DNA from: Psychrobacillus sp. BL-248-WT-3 | Lineage (GTDB): Bacteria; Bacillota; Bacilli; Bacillales_A; Planococcaceae | Direction: 5' to 3' | Assembly (NCBI RefSeq): GCF_012843435.1 | Contig: NZ_JABAFC010000028.1 | Location: 1-51,344, forward strand | DNA length: 51,344 nt | Part shown: piece after piece, positions 7,681 to 16,971 of the stretch | Numbering within the stretch: the first letter of the stretch is position 1 | Layout of the letters: every line of letters begins with the position of its first letter | Position numbers and translations under genes: made by a program | Notes under the pieces: model-generated | The model's input: the letters and a program-made list of their open reading frames with translations, nothing else | What the model was told of the DNA's origin: nothing | The model's database searches: none

Positions 7681-8175
7681 TTAGTTATTAGTATTTTTTC
7701 CATTTTCCATAGCTACAGTTACATTAGATAACCGTTTCGCTCCTGCATATTTAGGTCCCCAATACGGATCTGTTTTTAAGTTAGCTTTTAAAATACCCTT
7801 ACTTTTGGCAGATATGAACTCCCCGTTCCCCAAATAAATGCCAGTGTGAGAAATACCTTTTTTATATGTATTAGCAAAAAACACTAGGTCTCCAGGTTGT
7901 AGTTTATCTTTTGCAACTGTTTTTCCAACTTTATATTGCTCAGCAGATGTTCGTGGTAAACTAATATTGAATTTATTGTAAACATATCTAATATATCCAG
8001 AACAATCAAATCCCTTAGGAGTTGTTCCTCCAAATTTATATGGAGTACCATAAAATTTTGAAGCAAATGCTCCGATGTCAGTTGATGTTGCAGCATTGAC
8101 TTTATCTGCTGAAAATACTTGTACAGAAAAAATTAAAGATACCACAATTAAAACTTGCATAATTCTACTTCTCAT
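7681..8175 (-). CDS. secreted NlpC/P60 (C40) peptidoglycan endopeptidase
   Basis: The 164 residues begin with a Sec signal peptide ending near VNA-AT (residue 28). A single NlpC/P60 domain follows, with the nucleophile in FDCSGYIRYVY (C58) and the His in GISHTGIYLGNGEF (H110). These cysteine peptidases cut D-Glu-mDAP bonds in wall peptides. There is no LysM or SH3 wall-binding domain, so this is a minimal form. It stands between SpoIIP copy 2 and the YdhK-like gene, all on the minus strand but each with its own terminator. Together the three hydrolases make a small cell-wall set within the copper cargo. GGGGTG stands before ATG 8175. Confidence 0.9.
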   Translation of the reverse strand: MRSRIMQVLIVVSLIFSVQVFSADKVNAATSTDIGAFASKFYGTPYKFGGTTPKGFDCSGYIRYVYNKFNISLPRTSAEQYKVGKTVAKDKLQPGDLVFFANTYKKGISHTGIYLGNGEFISAKSKGILKANLKTDPYWGPKYAGAKRLSNVTVAMENGKNTNN

Positions 8176-8376
8176 TTTACACCCCAGTAAAGTTATTTTT
8201 ATAATTGTAACTTTATCACAAGTGATGCAATATATTCGTTACGATTTGATTACAAAATCATTACAAATTCCTAGTTTAACTTTCTTAAAAGACAAAATTC
8301 AGGACTATAGTTTTATCCGAATTAATATATCTATTTTTTATAATATGTATTGTAATTTTATATAAACTTGCATTAG

Positions 8377-8409
8377 AAAAAACCTAACCATTTAATGGAT
8401 AGGTTTTTT
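8377..8409 (-). terminator. terminator of the YdhK-like gene
   Basis: AAAAAACCTA and TAGGTTTTTT arms, with inner CCA/TGG pairs around TTTAA, lie 23 bp beyond the stop at 8432. Confidence 0.8.
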
Positions 8410-8431
8410 GAATAAATCTAAAAGTAAAAAG

Positions 8432-9022
8432 TTATTTTATTGGTGACAATTCACTTTCAGTTACCCATTTGTGATTAGTCACTTTGTCTCCGGTAGTAGA
8501 AGTGTAATCAACCATATACACAGTTGTTTCTTCAGCAGAATCTATTTCAGCGGTTGCTCCTTCCATCCCCTCCATATGGTCAGCTATTAAGACTACTTCT
8601 GTACCAGGTTCTAATGGTGCAGATTGTGGTTCTCCTAATTCTTCATGAATGACCCATTTATGATTTTCTACTCGTTCTCCTCCAGTTGTAGGAGTATACG
8701 ATACAGTATAAACAGTTGTATCATAAGCACCAACAATTGTTGCTTCGGCACCTTTCATACCTTCCATATGATCTGTTTCAATAATAGCTTGACTACCTAC
8801 CTCAAAAGTTGGATTTTCGGCTACTTTTAAGTCTTCAGGAACTTCACCTGATCCGGACATATCCATATTAGAATGGTCCATACCTTTACTTTCTTCCGTA
8901 TTCATATCCGTGTGCTCTTGTGTGTTCGTGTTCTTTTCCGTTTCCTTTTCATCACCAGCACAAGCAGACATTGTAATTGTGATAGCTAATGAACCAAGTA
9001 CCATCAATAATTTTTTACTCAT
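8432..9022 (-). CDS. YdhK-type lipoprotein with two DUF1541 repeats
   Basis: The 196 residues have a lipoprotein signal peptide (lipidated C21 in TMSAC), a Met/His-rich linker (HTDMNTEESKGMDHSNMDM), and two tandem copies of the DUF1541 repeat at about 68-130 and 135-194. Each repeat carries a DHMEGM(K/E)GA stretch and a NHKWV stretch. Bacillus YdhK proteins have this design and commonly occur near copper genes. The Met/His-rich segments suggest extracytoplasmic copper binding. No enzymatic motif is seen. It is transcribed alone, with AGGAGG before the ATG. Confidence 0.85.
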   Translation of the reverse strand: MSKKLLMVLGSLAITITMSACAGDEKETEKNTNTQEHTDMNTEESKGMDHSNMDMSGSGEVPEDLKVAENPTFEVGSQAIIETDHMEGMKGAEATIVGAYDTTVYTVSYTPTTGGERVENHKWVIHEELGEPQSAPLEPGTEVVLIADHMEGMEGATAEIDSAEETTVYMVDYTSTTGDKVTNHKWVTESELSPIK

Positions 9023-9473
9023 TGTTATCCTCCTCTAAACTCTAATAAATTTACAACAAGATACACTTCGTTGTTTTAAACAATCTTACACTGAAATTGT
9101 GAAAAAATTGTGCAGACCAGTTACTGAAGATTCTAATGCCTGAATTTTATCACTATGTAATTTGTCTTTATATTTTATACTTCCCTATTTGATTGAAAAA
9201 AAACTAGGACTTTCCTTAAACGACTATTTAAACGTTATAAACACCGTGGCACATTTAAATTTTTATATTATTTTCCTGACTTTTTATACCTATGTAGCAA
9301 ATAAGATAACTGTCCTTAGCGATAAAGCATAACAATCAATTCTTCCAAACAAATAATTTTACATAGAAAAGAGCATTGATTTTTGTGAAATCAACGCTCT
9401 TTTCTAATAAATAATATCTATAATAGTGGTTACTGTTAGATATTCACTTAAGGGTATTATAGTCTAGACACAA
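9023..9473. other. intergenic region, no gene seen
   Basis: The 450 bp hold the promoter side of the YdhK-like gene. A terminator hairpin, AAAAGAGCATTGATTT (9367-9382) with AAATCAACGCTCTTTT (9388-9403), serves the small gene ending at 9474. Nothing else is recognisable. Confidence 0.6.
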
Positions 9474-9848
9474 TTATATAAAAAACCACCTGAAAGTGGC
9501 CCAGGATATCAAGAGAAAAACGCTTGAAATTGCAAAGAAATACCAGATAAACTGTCTACTTTCTTGATTTTGCAGTTTTTTATAATCTTTATAAGAGATT
9601 TCCCCCATAGCGTACCTTAACCCATTTTCATTTGGTTCTACACTAATTTGTAATCCTTCATTGTTTTCTAAATTTATCCTTGTAATTAGTGATATGTCTT
9701 TTCCGCTACTTTGCATTGTGAAATCTTGTATTCCAACGTTTTTTTCACTAATAAAATCCAAACTTACTGGTTTATATATAGAGTTTTTAATTATCTTATC
9801 ACTTATGATAAGCGCTTGTTGTTCGATTACATTAGTTGAAAAGCACAT
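9474..9848 (-). CDS. small tail-anchored protein of unknown function
   Basis: Starting at ATG 9848, eight bases after GAGG, gives 124 residues; GTG 9857 would add three but lies on top of the ribosome site. The first 100 residues are soluble and mixed, with no recognised domain. Residues about 102-121 form one C-terminal membrane segment (IWYFFAISSVFLLISWATF), so the bulk may face the cytoplasm. It has its own terminator and lies upstream of the YdhK-like gene in the copper island. No function can be assigned. Confidence 0.6.
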   Translation of the reverse strand: MCFSTNVIEQQALIISDKIIKNSIYKPVSLDFISEKNVGIQDFTMQSSGKDISLITRINLENNEGLQISVEPNENGLRYAMGEISYKDYKKLQNQESRQFIWYFFAISSVFLLISWATFRWFFI

Positions 9849-10170
9849 AGTTTTCACCTCGTCATTATCATATTTAAATCATGTTCTAAAGGTACTCAAA
9901 AGCGTAAAACAAAGGTGATTATTGTTCGAAATTCTATTAGTATGGAGAAACTTTCTCTTTATTCGGAAGACTTTTAAATACCTTACAATAAACATGTTAA
10001 TAGTGCAAACTTAGTGATTGTTCATAGTTAAAATTGGTAGTTTTGCTGAAGGCTAGATACATAAGTTGCATCTATCCACTTCTTTATAAGTTGGGTATTT
10101 TATTTATTATATGATTTCATAATTAGTGTACGTAGTAGTCTCTTATTGAAGTTTTTTACACACCACGTAA
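9849..10170. other. intergenic region, no gene seen
   Basis: AT-rich, with no convincing reading frame or hairpin apart from the ribosome site of the gene at 9848 and the copA terminator that begins at 10171. Confidence 0.5.
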
Positions 10171-10202
10171 GATAAATAAAAATTAACCCACCGAAGTGGG
10201 TC
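10171..10202 (-). terminator. copA operon terminator
   Basis: On the minus strand, GGACCCACTTCGGTGGGTT (a CCCAC/GTGGG stem with a TTCG-type loop) is followed by AATTTTTATTTATC, 13 bp beyond the copA stop. Confidence 0.82.
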
Positions 10203-10214
10203 CGATTAAAAGTT

Positions 10215-12632
10215 TTACTTTTCTAGTTTTACTCTTTGAAGTCGTAATGCATTTAGTACAACAGATACAGAACTAAATGCCATAGCCGCCCCCGCTACCC
10301 AAGGTGCTAGTAATCCGACTGCGGCAATCGGTATGCCTAACGTGTTATATGCGAATGCCCAAAACAGATTTTGCTTAATGTTTCTCATCGTCTTGTGGCT
10401 CATAATAATTGCATCCGCTATGCTGTTTAAGTCTCCTCTAATCAATGTAATATCTGCAGCTTCCATCGCAACGTCTGTTCCTGTTCCAATTGCCATCCCG
10501 ATATCTGCGACTGCAAGAGCTGGTGCATCATTAATTCCATCTCCAACCATCGCTACTTTCTTTCCAGTTGCCTGAAGTTTTTTTACTTCTTCGGCTTTTC
10601 CTTCAGGAAGTACCTCAGCGATAACTTGATCTATTCCAACCTCTTTACCAATCGCTTTAGCTGTACGTTGGTTATCACCAGTCATCATAATCACTTCAAT
10701 ATTCATATTACGCAAACGCTTGATGGCTTTCTTAGACGTTTCTTTGATTGTATCCGCAACCGCAATAAGCCCTGCATATTGACCGTCTATACTTGCCAGC
10801 ATCGCTGTTTTCCCATTTCCCTCTAATTCTTCCATTATTGATAGTATGTTAGAAATATCCACGTGATACTGGTTCATTAACTTTCGAGTTCCTACAAGAA
10901 CTTCTTTTTGATTAACTGTTGTTTTTACTCCATATCCAGGAATTGCTTCAAACTCCTGAACTGTATCGAGTAATATCCCTCTATTTTGGATTCCTTTCAC
11001 AATTGCTTCTGCAAGTGGATGTTCCGATTGTTTTTCTGCTGTACCAACCAAAGAAAGAAACTCCTCTTCATTAACACCATTTGCAACAATTACATCGGTT
11101 AACTCTGGTTTCCCATTTGTAACTGTTCCAGTTTTATCAACAACTACTGTATCAATATGGTGCGTGGTTTCGAGATGTTCTCCACCTTTAAACAGAATAC
11201 CAAACTCAGCTGCTCGGCCTGAACCTGCCATGATGGAGGTTGGTGTTGCAAGACCAAGTGCACATGGACAAGCAATAACAAGAACGGCAATCAGAGCTTC
11301 GAGTGCAGGAGTAACTTCTCCTGGATTCACCCATATAATCCATACTAAAAAAGTAATAATGGCAATACCTATTACAATCGGGACAAATACGCCAGATATT
11401 TTGTCTGCAAGCCTTTGAATTGGGGCTTTGGATCCTTGAGCATCTTCCACTACTTTAATTATTTGAGAAAGAGCTGTGTCTCTTCCGATTTTCGTTGCTT
11501 TCATTCTAATAAAACCATTTTTATTAATTGTTGAACCAAATAAAGAATCACCAATCGTTTTATCGACTGGAATACTTTCACCAGTTAACATTGACTCGTC
11601 GACAGCAGAGTTTCCCTCCATAACCTCACCATCAACCGGTATCTTTTCTCCTGGTTTTACTAAAATAATATCTCCGGTTACAACTTCTTCAAGAGGTATT
11701 TCTATTTCCTTTTCATCTCTTAGGACCAAGGCTGTTTTAGCTTGAAGTCCCATAAGCTTTTTAATAGCCTCAGACGAACGCCCCTTTGCTTTTGCTTCGA
11801 AAAGTTTACCTAATATAATTAGGGTAATCAGCACTGAGCTCGTTTCAAAGTACAATTGGGCGTTATGATGCTCACCAATTGTAATGAAAGCCTGATAAAC
11901 ACTATAAAAGTAAGCTGCGGATGTACCCATAACAACTAGGACATCCATATTGGCACTCCCATTTCGCAACGCTTTATAAGCACTTACATAAAACTGTTTC
12001 CCAATGATAAATTGAACTGGTGTTGCCAGAGCCATTTGTACCCAGGGATTCATAAGAAACTCGGGCATGTAAATAAACGACGTAAAAGAAAAGTGACCAA
12101 CCATAGACCACAATAAGGGAAGGGACAAAATTGCCGATATAATAAATTTTTTCTTTTGCTTTTGAATAGCTTGCTCTCGGTAATCTATTGCTTCTTTTTC
12201 ATCTTCTTTATTGATTGCCCCATATCCTAATTTCTCAACTCGCGCAATAATATCCGAAACGTTAATCTGAGAAGGGTTATATTCTATAGTTGCATTTTCA
12301 AGCGCTAGATTAACGTTGGCAAATGAAACACCCTCTAGCTTGTTAAGACCTTTTTCAATTCTCGTAGCGCAGGCAGCACAGGTCATTCCTGTTATTGCAA
12401 ACTCTTTATTCTCCTTTGCAACGCCATATCCTAAATCCTGAATTTTCTTTTCAAGATCTTGATTGGTCAATTTTTCAGGGTCGTATTTAATCATAGACTT
12501 TTCAAGAGCCAAGTTTACGTTGGCTTGCTGTACTCCATCCATTTTATTTAGGCCTTTTTCAATTCTTGTAGCACAGGCCGCACAGGTCATCCCTGTAATT
12601 TGTAGGCTGGTTTCTTTTACTTCACTACTCAT
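10215..12632 (-). CDS. copA: Cu(I)-exporting P1B-1-type ATPase
   Basis: This 805-residue protein pumps Cu(I) out of the cytosol with ATP. It has two N-terminal heavy-metal-binding domains (GMTCAAC at C17/C20 and C85/C88), the class-defining CPC in the sixth membrane helix (C455-P-C457), the phosphorylated DKTGT (D499) and the TGES actuator loop (350-353). The hinge [12 protein letters not shown] is also intact. Length and domain order match Bacillus CopA. It follows csoR-copZ-copZ on the same strand, with a CsoR-type dyad in the 84-bp gap before it and AGGAGAGG before the ATG at 12632. CopZ proteins would deliver copper to its metal-binding domains. Confidence 0.97.
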   Translation of the reverse strand: MSSEVKETSLQITGMTCAACATRIEKGLNKMDGVQQANVNLALEKSMIKYDPEKLTNQDLEKKIQDLGYGVAKENKEFAITGMTCAACATRIEKGLNKLEGVSFANVNLALENATIEYNPSQINVSDIIARVEKLGYGAINKEDEKEAIDYREQAIQKQKKKFIISAILSLPLLWSMVGHFSFTSFIYMPEFLMNPWVQMALATPVQFIIGKQFYVSAYKALRNGSANMDVLVVMGTSAAYFYSVYQAFITIGEHHNAQLYFETSSVLITLIILGKLFEAKAKGRSSEAIKKLMGLQAKTALVLRDEKEIEIPLEEVVTGDIILVKPGEKIPVDGEVMEGNSAVDESMLTGESIPVDKTIGDSLFGSTINKNGFIRMKATKIGRDTALSQIIKVVEDAQGSKAPIQRLADKISGVFVPIVIGIAIITFLVWIIWVNPGEVTPALEALIAVLVIACPCALGLATPTSIMAGSGRAAEFGILFKGGEHLETTHHIDTVVVDKTGTVTNGKPELTDVIVANGVNEEEFLSLVGTAEKQSEHPLAEAIVKGIQNRGILLDTVQEFEAIPGYGVKTTVNQKEVLVGTRKLMNQYHVDISNILSIMEELEGNGKTAMLASIDGQYAGLIAVADTIKETSKKAIKRLRNMNIEVIMMTGDNQRTAKAIGKEVGIDQVIAEVLPEGKAEEVKKLQATGKKVAMVGDGINDAPALAVADIGMAIGTGTDVAMEAADITLIRGDLNSIADAIIMSHKTMRNIKQNLFWAFAYNTLGIPIAAVGLLAPWVAGAAMAFSSVSVVLNALRLQRVKLEK

Positions 12633-12654
12633 TCTGTTTTCACCTCTCCTTTAA

Positions 12655-12671
12655 ATACTGCCAGGGGGTAT
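12655..12671. promoter_or_regulatory. CsoR-type operator before copA
   Basis: ATACTGCCAGGGGGTAT has the ATAC-N9-GTAT frame with an inner G run. It lies 23 bp upstream of the copA start, between copZ and copA, so copA may also be transcribed from its own promoter. Confidence 0.7.
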
Positions 12672-12716
12672 ATATGAAAGTAAGAAAGAGAGTGCCTAAA
12701 TAGCACTCTTACTCTT

Positions 12717-12923
12717 TTATCCCACGTCATAACCTTGGTCATCAATTGTTTCTTTAATTTTATCTATATTTACCTTTTCTGAATCAAAAGCTACATCCAC
12801 TTTGCCTGAATCTAAATGAACCTTTACAAGATTAACACCATCTAATTTTCCTACACTACCTTCAACGGCACTCACACAATGACCACATGACATTCCACTC
12901 ACATTCAATGTTACGTTTTCCAT
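12717..12923 (-). CDS. copZ: copper chaperone CopZ (copy 1)
   Basis: The 68 residues form a single heavy-metal-associated domain with the Cu(I)-binding GMSCGHC (C13, C16). This is the length and fold of Bacillus CopZ, which carries Cu(I) in the cytosol to CopA and CsoR. The ATG at 12923 with GGAG upstream gives the normal chaperone length. The longer frame to 13019 would run through a CsoR-type dyad and was rejected. It lies between copZ copy 2 and copA. Its MSCGHC site differs from the MTCGGC of copy 2, so the two chaperones may differ in affinity or partner. Confidence 0.93.
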   Translation of the reverse strand: MENVTLNVSGMSCGHCVSAVEGSVGKLDGVNLVKVHLDSGKVDVAFDSEKVNIDKIKETIDDQGYDVG

Positions 12924-12958
12924 ATTTTTCACTTCTCCTTTTTCTATAATTAAATAGC

Positions 12959-12975
12959 ATACTGTATAGGGGTAT
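12959..12975. promoter_or_regulatory. CsoR-type operator before copZ copy 1
   Basis: ATACTGTATAGGGGTAT fits ATAC-N9-GTAT. It lies in the 108-bp gap between the two copZ genes, 36 bp upstream of ATG 12923. Confidence 0.68.
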
Positions 12976-13031
12976 AAATCATTGAAAAAAAAATCCTTTG
13001 ATTGATTTACAAAGCACACTACTGATTATAT

Positions 13032-13244
13032 TTAGGCTACTACTGTATATCCTTTACCTTCGATTGTATCCGTAATTTGTTTAATATCTGTTTTCGAATC
13101 ATTAAATTCTATATTCACTTTTCCTGTTTCTAATTGTACATTAACTTTCTCCACACCACTAAGTGCGCTAACGCTATTTTCCACAGATTTTACGCACCCC
13201 CCACAAGTCATTCCTTGAACTTGTATAGTCACTTGATTTGTCAT
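13032..13244 (-). CDS. copZ: copper chaperone CopZ (copy 2)
   Basis: This is a 70-residue heavy-metal-associated domain protein with GMTCGGC (C14, C17). The His of the usual MxCxHC loop is replaced by Gly. It begins 15 bp after the csoR stop with AGGAGAG before the ATG, so it is cotranscribed with csoR. It probably delivers Cu(I) to CopA, CopB or CsoR. Two adjacent but clearly diverged copZ genes suggest division of labour rather than recent duplication. Confidence 0.92.
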   Translation of the reverse strand: MTNQVTIQVQGMTCGGCVKSVENSVSALSGVEKVNVQLETGKVNIEFNDSKTDIKQITDTIEGKGYTVVA

Positions 13245-13259
13245 TTATCTCTCCTCCTT

Positions 13260-13586
13260 TTATTTTCTCATTAATTTCTGAATTGTTACTAATAATTCAT
13301 CTAAAACCTCATCGTCACCCTCAGCTAATCTATCCACTACACAGCCTTTTAAATGTCCTTGTAAAAGTACTTTAGCTACACTATTTAGAGCCGACTGAGT
13401 TGCAGAAAGCTGTGTGATTATATCGTCACAATAAACGTCTTTGTCTACCATACCTTTTATCCCTCGGATTTGCCCTTCAATACGGTTTAATCGATTTGTT
13501 AGATCCTTTTTTACGTGTTCAGGATGATGACTTTTTCTACAAGACACCTCAGATAATAACGTACCTTCTTCTATTACACTGTCCAA
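13260..13586 (-). CDS. csoR: copper-sensing repressor CsoR
   Basis: The 108 residues are all-helical and contain the Cu(I) triad Cys-His-Cys at C53, H78 and C82 (VYCDD and GHLKGC), plus the conserved NRLNRIEGQIRGI DNA-binding region. Apo-CsoR tetramers repress copper genes and release DNA when Cu(I) binds. The start is TTG 13586, seven bases after a strong AGGAGG. Another start is less likely because no other start has such a site. It heads the csoR-copZ-copZ-copA cluster and should bind the 17-bp dyads at 12655, 12959, 13621 and 14678. Confidence 0.94.
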   Translation of the reverse strand: MDSVIEEGTLLSEVSCRKSHHPEHVKKDLTNRLNRIEGQIRGIKGMVDKDVYCDDIITQLSATQSALNSVAKVLLQGHLKGCVVDRLAEGDDEVLDELLVTIQKLMRK

Positions 13587-13620
13587 ATAAGCAACCTCCT
13601 ATCGTTATTTTCATAATACA

Positions 13621-13637
13621 GTACCTACAGGGGGTAT
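13621..13637. promoter_or_regulatory. CsoR-type operator before csoR
   Basis: GTACCTACAGGGGGTAT fits the dyad frame with one change in the first half. It lies 35 bp upstream of the csoR start, as expected for autoregulation. Confidence 0.72.
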
Positions 13638-13701
13638 GTAAAGCGATATGTTTAATGTTTTATCTAGACATACTAAATTTTTATTTTTCACTCTAAAATC
13701 C

Positions 13702-14622
13702 CTATTTCACTACAACCTGACCGACCATTCCAGATTCCTTATGTCCTGGGATTGTGCAAATATATTCGTAAATTCCTGTGCTAACAGGGGTGAAAGTTAA
13801 GTTTTCTGTACTTTTAGGTTCGGCATGAAGATGTATAAGACTTTCTTTAGTATCGTGATTATGCTTTAGGTCGTTATCATTAAGAGTCGGAATTTTTATT
13901 TCAATATCATGCTCAATATTGTCCAAATTTTCTAGAACAAAAGTGACCGGCTGATTTTTCTCTATAACTAGCTCTTTAATTGAGTATTTCATATTTTTAG
14001 CTTGAATTGTAATAACTTGTGAATTTTTATTTGTATTATTCGCCTCATTATTAGTATGGTTCTGATGTTCTGATATAGAATCCTTAGATATGGAACTCAT
14101 TTGGTTTTCCGCTAGGGAAACACCTCCAATAAAATAAAAAGTAATACTAATTGCCAAGATGACTGGCTTTAATAGCCAACTTTTATTTTGTATCTTTTGA
14201 TTTTTCTTGTCTGGTAATAAGACAAATAAAAAGATTGTGGAAATAGATAACAATAGAAATAATCTTATTAAAGCTATTGATTGTTCCTCGTTTATCATTT
14301 CTCCTAACATCGCACCCATCATACCGCCCATCAATCCAGACATGACCCCTTCTAAAACAGATAAAACCCCAAAATATCCGCCACATATTGAACCCGCTAA
14401 TATTCCGATACCCATCGATAGAATTGTGGAGAGAAATAAGTCCCCTTGAAATGTTACGCCTAAAAGAATACCAGCTGTCAATCCAATATTCATACCAAAA
14501 AACATAGAAGTTACCATCCCTTGCATGGGATTAAATATACTTTTAGATATCCTAGCTAATATAAAAACTATTAAAGCTAACCCCACAAGCGACGCTAATA
14601 CAAATATTTGATAATATCCCAT
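13702..14622 (-). CDS. membrane protein with C-terminal cupredoxin domain
   Basis: The 306 residues include about five hydrophobic segments in 1-165 with Gly/Met-rich stretches (MSGLMGGMMGAMLGEM). A His/Asn-rich linker (about 180-197) is followed by a cupredoxin domain (about 200-306) ending in YICTIPGHKESGMVG. C289, H294, M299 and an upstream His in NIEHD form a type 1 copper site. The cupredoxin should face outside and bind copper or pass electrons, perhaps to the multicopper oxidase. The Met-rich membrane half could conduct or bind Cu(I). It is divergent from copB, and the two share the dyad at 14678. The exact family is not recognised, although cupredoxin-bearing membrane proteins are common in Bacillus copper clusters. 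Confidence 0.82.
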   Translation of the reverse strand: MGYYQIFVLASLVGLALIVFILARISKSIFNPMQGMVTSMFFGMNIGLTAGILLGVTFQGDLFLSTILSMGIGILAGSICGGYFGVLSVLEGVMSGLMGGMMGAMLGEMINEEQSIALIRLFLLLSISTIFLFVLLPDKKNQKIQNKSWLLKPVILAISITFYFIGGVSLAENQMSSISKDSISEHQNHTNNEANNTNKNSQVITIQAKNMKYSIKELVIEKNQPVTFVLENLDNIEHDIEIKIPTLNDNDLKHNHDTKESLIHLHAEPKSTENLTFTPVSTGIYEYICTIPGHKESGMVGQVVVK

Positions 14623-14677
14623 CTATCCACCCTTTTTATTAAACTGTAAGATTGTTTCCGTAGTCTATATATATTTT

Positions 14678-14694
14678 ATACCCCTTTACGGTAT
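14678..14694. promoter_or_regulatory. CsoR-type operator in the divergent copB/cupredoxin promoter region
   Basis: ATACCCCTTTACGGTAT is the best match to the dyad frame, with CCC opposed by GG. It lies 56 bp from the cupredoxin gene and 124 bp from copB and could control both. Confidence 0.75.
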
Positions 14695-14817
14695 GCAATG
14701 TTCAAAGAATAAATTTAATTACATTTAATTGATGTACTTTAAGCTTTGCATAATTATTGCATATTTATTGTATATACTTATTGCAAAACTATATAACGAG
14801 GCAGGTGGAACTTGAAG

Positions 14818-16881
14818 ATGACTAATCACTCACATCATAAACATAATTCCAATAACCAAAAAGGACAAGGAGAACATGATAGTCATGGTTCTGGTCATAC
14901 CCATGACATTAAACAAACTCATAATGGACATCATAATCACCATTCTCATATGGTGGAGGATTTTAAAAAACGTTTTTATATTTCATTGATTATTACGATT
15001 CCAATTTTAATACTCTCTCCAATGATTCAAATGTTCCTTGGGGTTAATTGGCGCTTTGATGGCGATATGTATATACTGTTTGCCCTCTCTACGTTCGTAT
15101 TCTTTTATGGTGGTTGGCCATTTCTTGTGGGAGCAAAAGACGAACTAAAAAATCGTAACCCTGGGATGATGACACTAATTTCCTTGGCTATTAGCGTGGC
15201 GTATGTATATAGTACGGCTTCTGTGTTTGGTTTTGCTGAAAATGATTTCTTCTGGGAATTGGCTACTCTTGTTGACATAATGTTACTTGGTCATTGGATT
15301 GAAATGAAATCTGTTATGGGTGCTTCTAAAGCTTTGGAGGAATTAGCTAAATTAATGCCTTCGGAAGCTCATCTTGTCGACGATAAAGGTAGAGTAACAG
15401 AAGTAGAAGTGGCTAGTTTAAAACAAGGAGATCGAGTTTTGGTCAAACCTGGTGAAAAAATTCCTATAGACGGTAAAATAGTCGATGGAAAATCTACGAT
15501 TGATGAATCCATGCTAACTGGTGAATCTGTCCCTATTGAAAAAGAAGCTAACCAAGAGGCAATTGGAGGATCCATTAATGGTGAAGGTGCGCTTATTATT
15601 TCTGTAATGAAAACAGGAAATGAAACCTATCTTTCCCAAATTATTAGTTTGGTTAAAGAAGCACAGGAATCTAAGTCCCGTGCTCAAGACCTTGCAAATA
15701 GGGCTGCAAAGTGGTTATTTTACGGTGCCCTTGTGGCGGGTCTTGCAACGTACTTCATTTGGATATCTCTTGGTTATCCTGTTTCCTTTGCCATGGAAAG
15801 AATGGTAACCGTATTAATCATAGCCTGTCCTCATGCTTTAGGTCTTGCAGCACCTTTAGTAGTTGCAGTATCCACTTCGATTGCAGCCAAAAATGGTCTT
15901 CTGATTCGAAACCGTGCAGCCTTTGAAGGAGCTCGCAATATCGAGGCCGTCGTTTTTGATAAGACTGGAACCTTAACGAAAGGCGAATTTGGTGTAACAA
16001 ATATTGGTACTTCAAAGGATTATAGTGAGAAAGATGTTATTGCATATGCAGCGTCAGTAGAAGTTCAATCCCAACATCCACTCGCTAAAGGTATTATAAA
16101 AAAAGCAACGAAAATGGGTATTACACCTTTAAAATTAGAGGATTTTCAATCATTAACCGGAAAAGGTCTCCGAGGAACAGTGAACGGAAAACAAATCTTA
16201 GTAGTTAGTCCTGGTTATATCAAAGAATTGAATTTAGATTATGACAAAGAACAATTTGACACGTGGTCTTCAGAAGGTAAGACAGTTGTTTTCACTTTGG
16301 TGGACAATAAGTATGCAGGTATGATTGCACTTGCTGATATCGTTCGCGAAACAGCAATTGAAGCCATTAATCAACTAAAAGAAATGGAAATTAAATCTAT
16401 TATGCTAACGGGTGATAATGCTAAGGTTGCGCAATATGTCGGACATCAGTTAGGTATGGAAGAAATCTTTCCAGAAGTTCTTCCACATCAAAAATCGGAA
16501 AAGATTGAACATATACAAACAACTGAAGGTCTTCTTACTGCAATGACGGGTGATGGTGTCAATGATGCGCCAGCTCTTGCAAAAGCCGATTTGGGGATTG
16601 CTGTAGGCGCAGGAACTGATGTTGCAATAGAAACTGCTGATGTCGTCCTTGTAAAAAGCAACCCGATAGATGTAGTTAATATTATCAAGCTATCAAGAGC
16701 GACTTATCGTAAAATGACACAAAATTTGTGGTGGGCTGCAGGATATAACATTGTAGCAATTCCACTAGCAGCAGGAGCCCTTTATAAATATGGAATTGTA
16801 CTAAGTCCTGCAATTGGGGCAATCTTGATGTCTCTAAGTACAGTAATAGTAGCTATTAATGCGCGACTACTAAAGCTTTAG
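14818..16881 (+). CDS. copB: CopB-type P1B-3 copper-exporting ATPase
   Basis: The 687 residues from ATG 14818 have AGGTGG nine bases upstream; TTG 14812 would add two residues. The N-terminus has no CxxC domain but is very His-rich (about 16 His in the first 45 residues). The sixth helix carries CPH (C337-P-H339) instead of CPC, the mark of P1B-3 pumps that export Cu(II) and/or Cu(I). DKTGT (D381), TGES and [12 protein letters not shown] are intact. It is transcribed opposite to the cupredoxin gene. Together with CopA it gives the element two different copper export routes. The product acts in the cytoplasmic membrane. Confidence 0.95.
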   Translation: MTNHSHHKHNSNNQKGQGEHDSHGSGHTHDIKQTHNGHHNHHSHMVEDFKKRFYISLIITIPILILSPMIQMFLGVNWRFDGDMYILFALSTFVFFYGGWPFLVGAKDELKNRNPGMMTLISLAISVAYVYSTASVFGFAENDFFWELATLVDIMLLGHWIEMKSVMGASKALEELAKLMPSEAHLVDDKGRVTEVEVASLKQGDRVLVKPGEKIPIDGKIVDGKSTIDESMLTGESVPIEKEANQEAIGGSINGEGALIISVMKTGNETYLSQIISLVKEAQESKSRAQDLANRAAKWLFYGALVAGLATYFIWISLGYPVSFAMERMVTVLIIACPHALGLAAPLVVAVSTSIAAKNGLLIRNRAAFEGARNIEAVVFDKTGTLTKGEFGVTNIGTSKDYSEKDVIAYAASVEVQSQHPLAKGIIKKATKMGITPLKLEDFQSLTGKGLRGTVNGKQILVVSPGYIKELNLDYDKEQFDTWSSEGKTVVFTLVDNKYAGMIALADIVRETAIEAINQLKEMEIKSIMLTGDNAKVAQYVGHQLGMEEIFPEVLPHQKSEKIEHIQTTEGLLTAMTGDGVNDAPALAKADLGIAVGAGTDVAIETADVVLVKSNPIDVVNIIKLSRATYRKMTQNLWWAAGYNIVAIPLAAGALYKYGIVLSPAIGAILMSLSTVIVAINARLLKL

Positions 16882-16905
16882 TTGTTTTTTTCATAATAAT
16901 TTTTT

Positions 16906-16942
16906 AAAACTCTAAGGAGAAGTAGATTCTTCTTGGAGTTTT
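16906..16942 (+). terminator. terminator of copB
   Basis: AAAACTC (16906-16912) and GAGTTTT (16936-16942) enclose further AAGGAGAAG/CTTCTT pairs and are followed by a T tract. It lies 25 bp past the copB stop and also faces the convergent VanZ-like gene. Confidence 0.7.
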
Positions 16943-16971
16943 TGTAAGTTTAGTGAATAGGAATTAGTTTA

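Noticed and set aside
12924-13019. Extended N-terminus of copZ copy 1
   Set aside because: The extension would cover the CsoR-type dyad at 12959-12975, and the resulting protein would exceed the normal 68-69 residues.
10215-16881. Mercury or cadmium resistance operon
   Set aside because: No merA/merR/cadC-like gene is present. CPC and CPH pumps with CopZ and CsoR point to copper.
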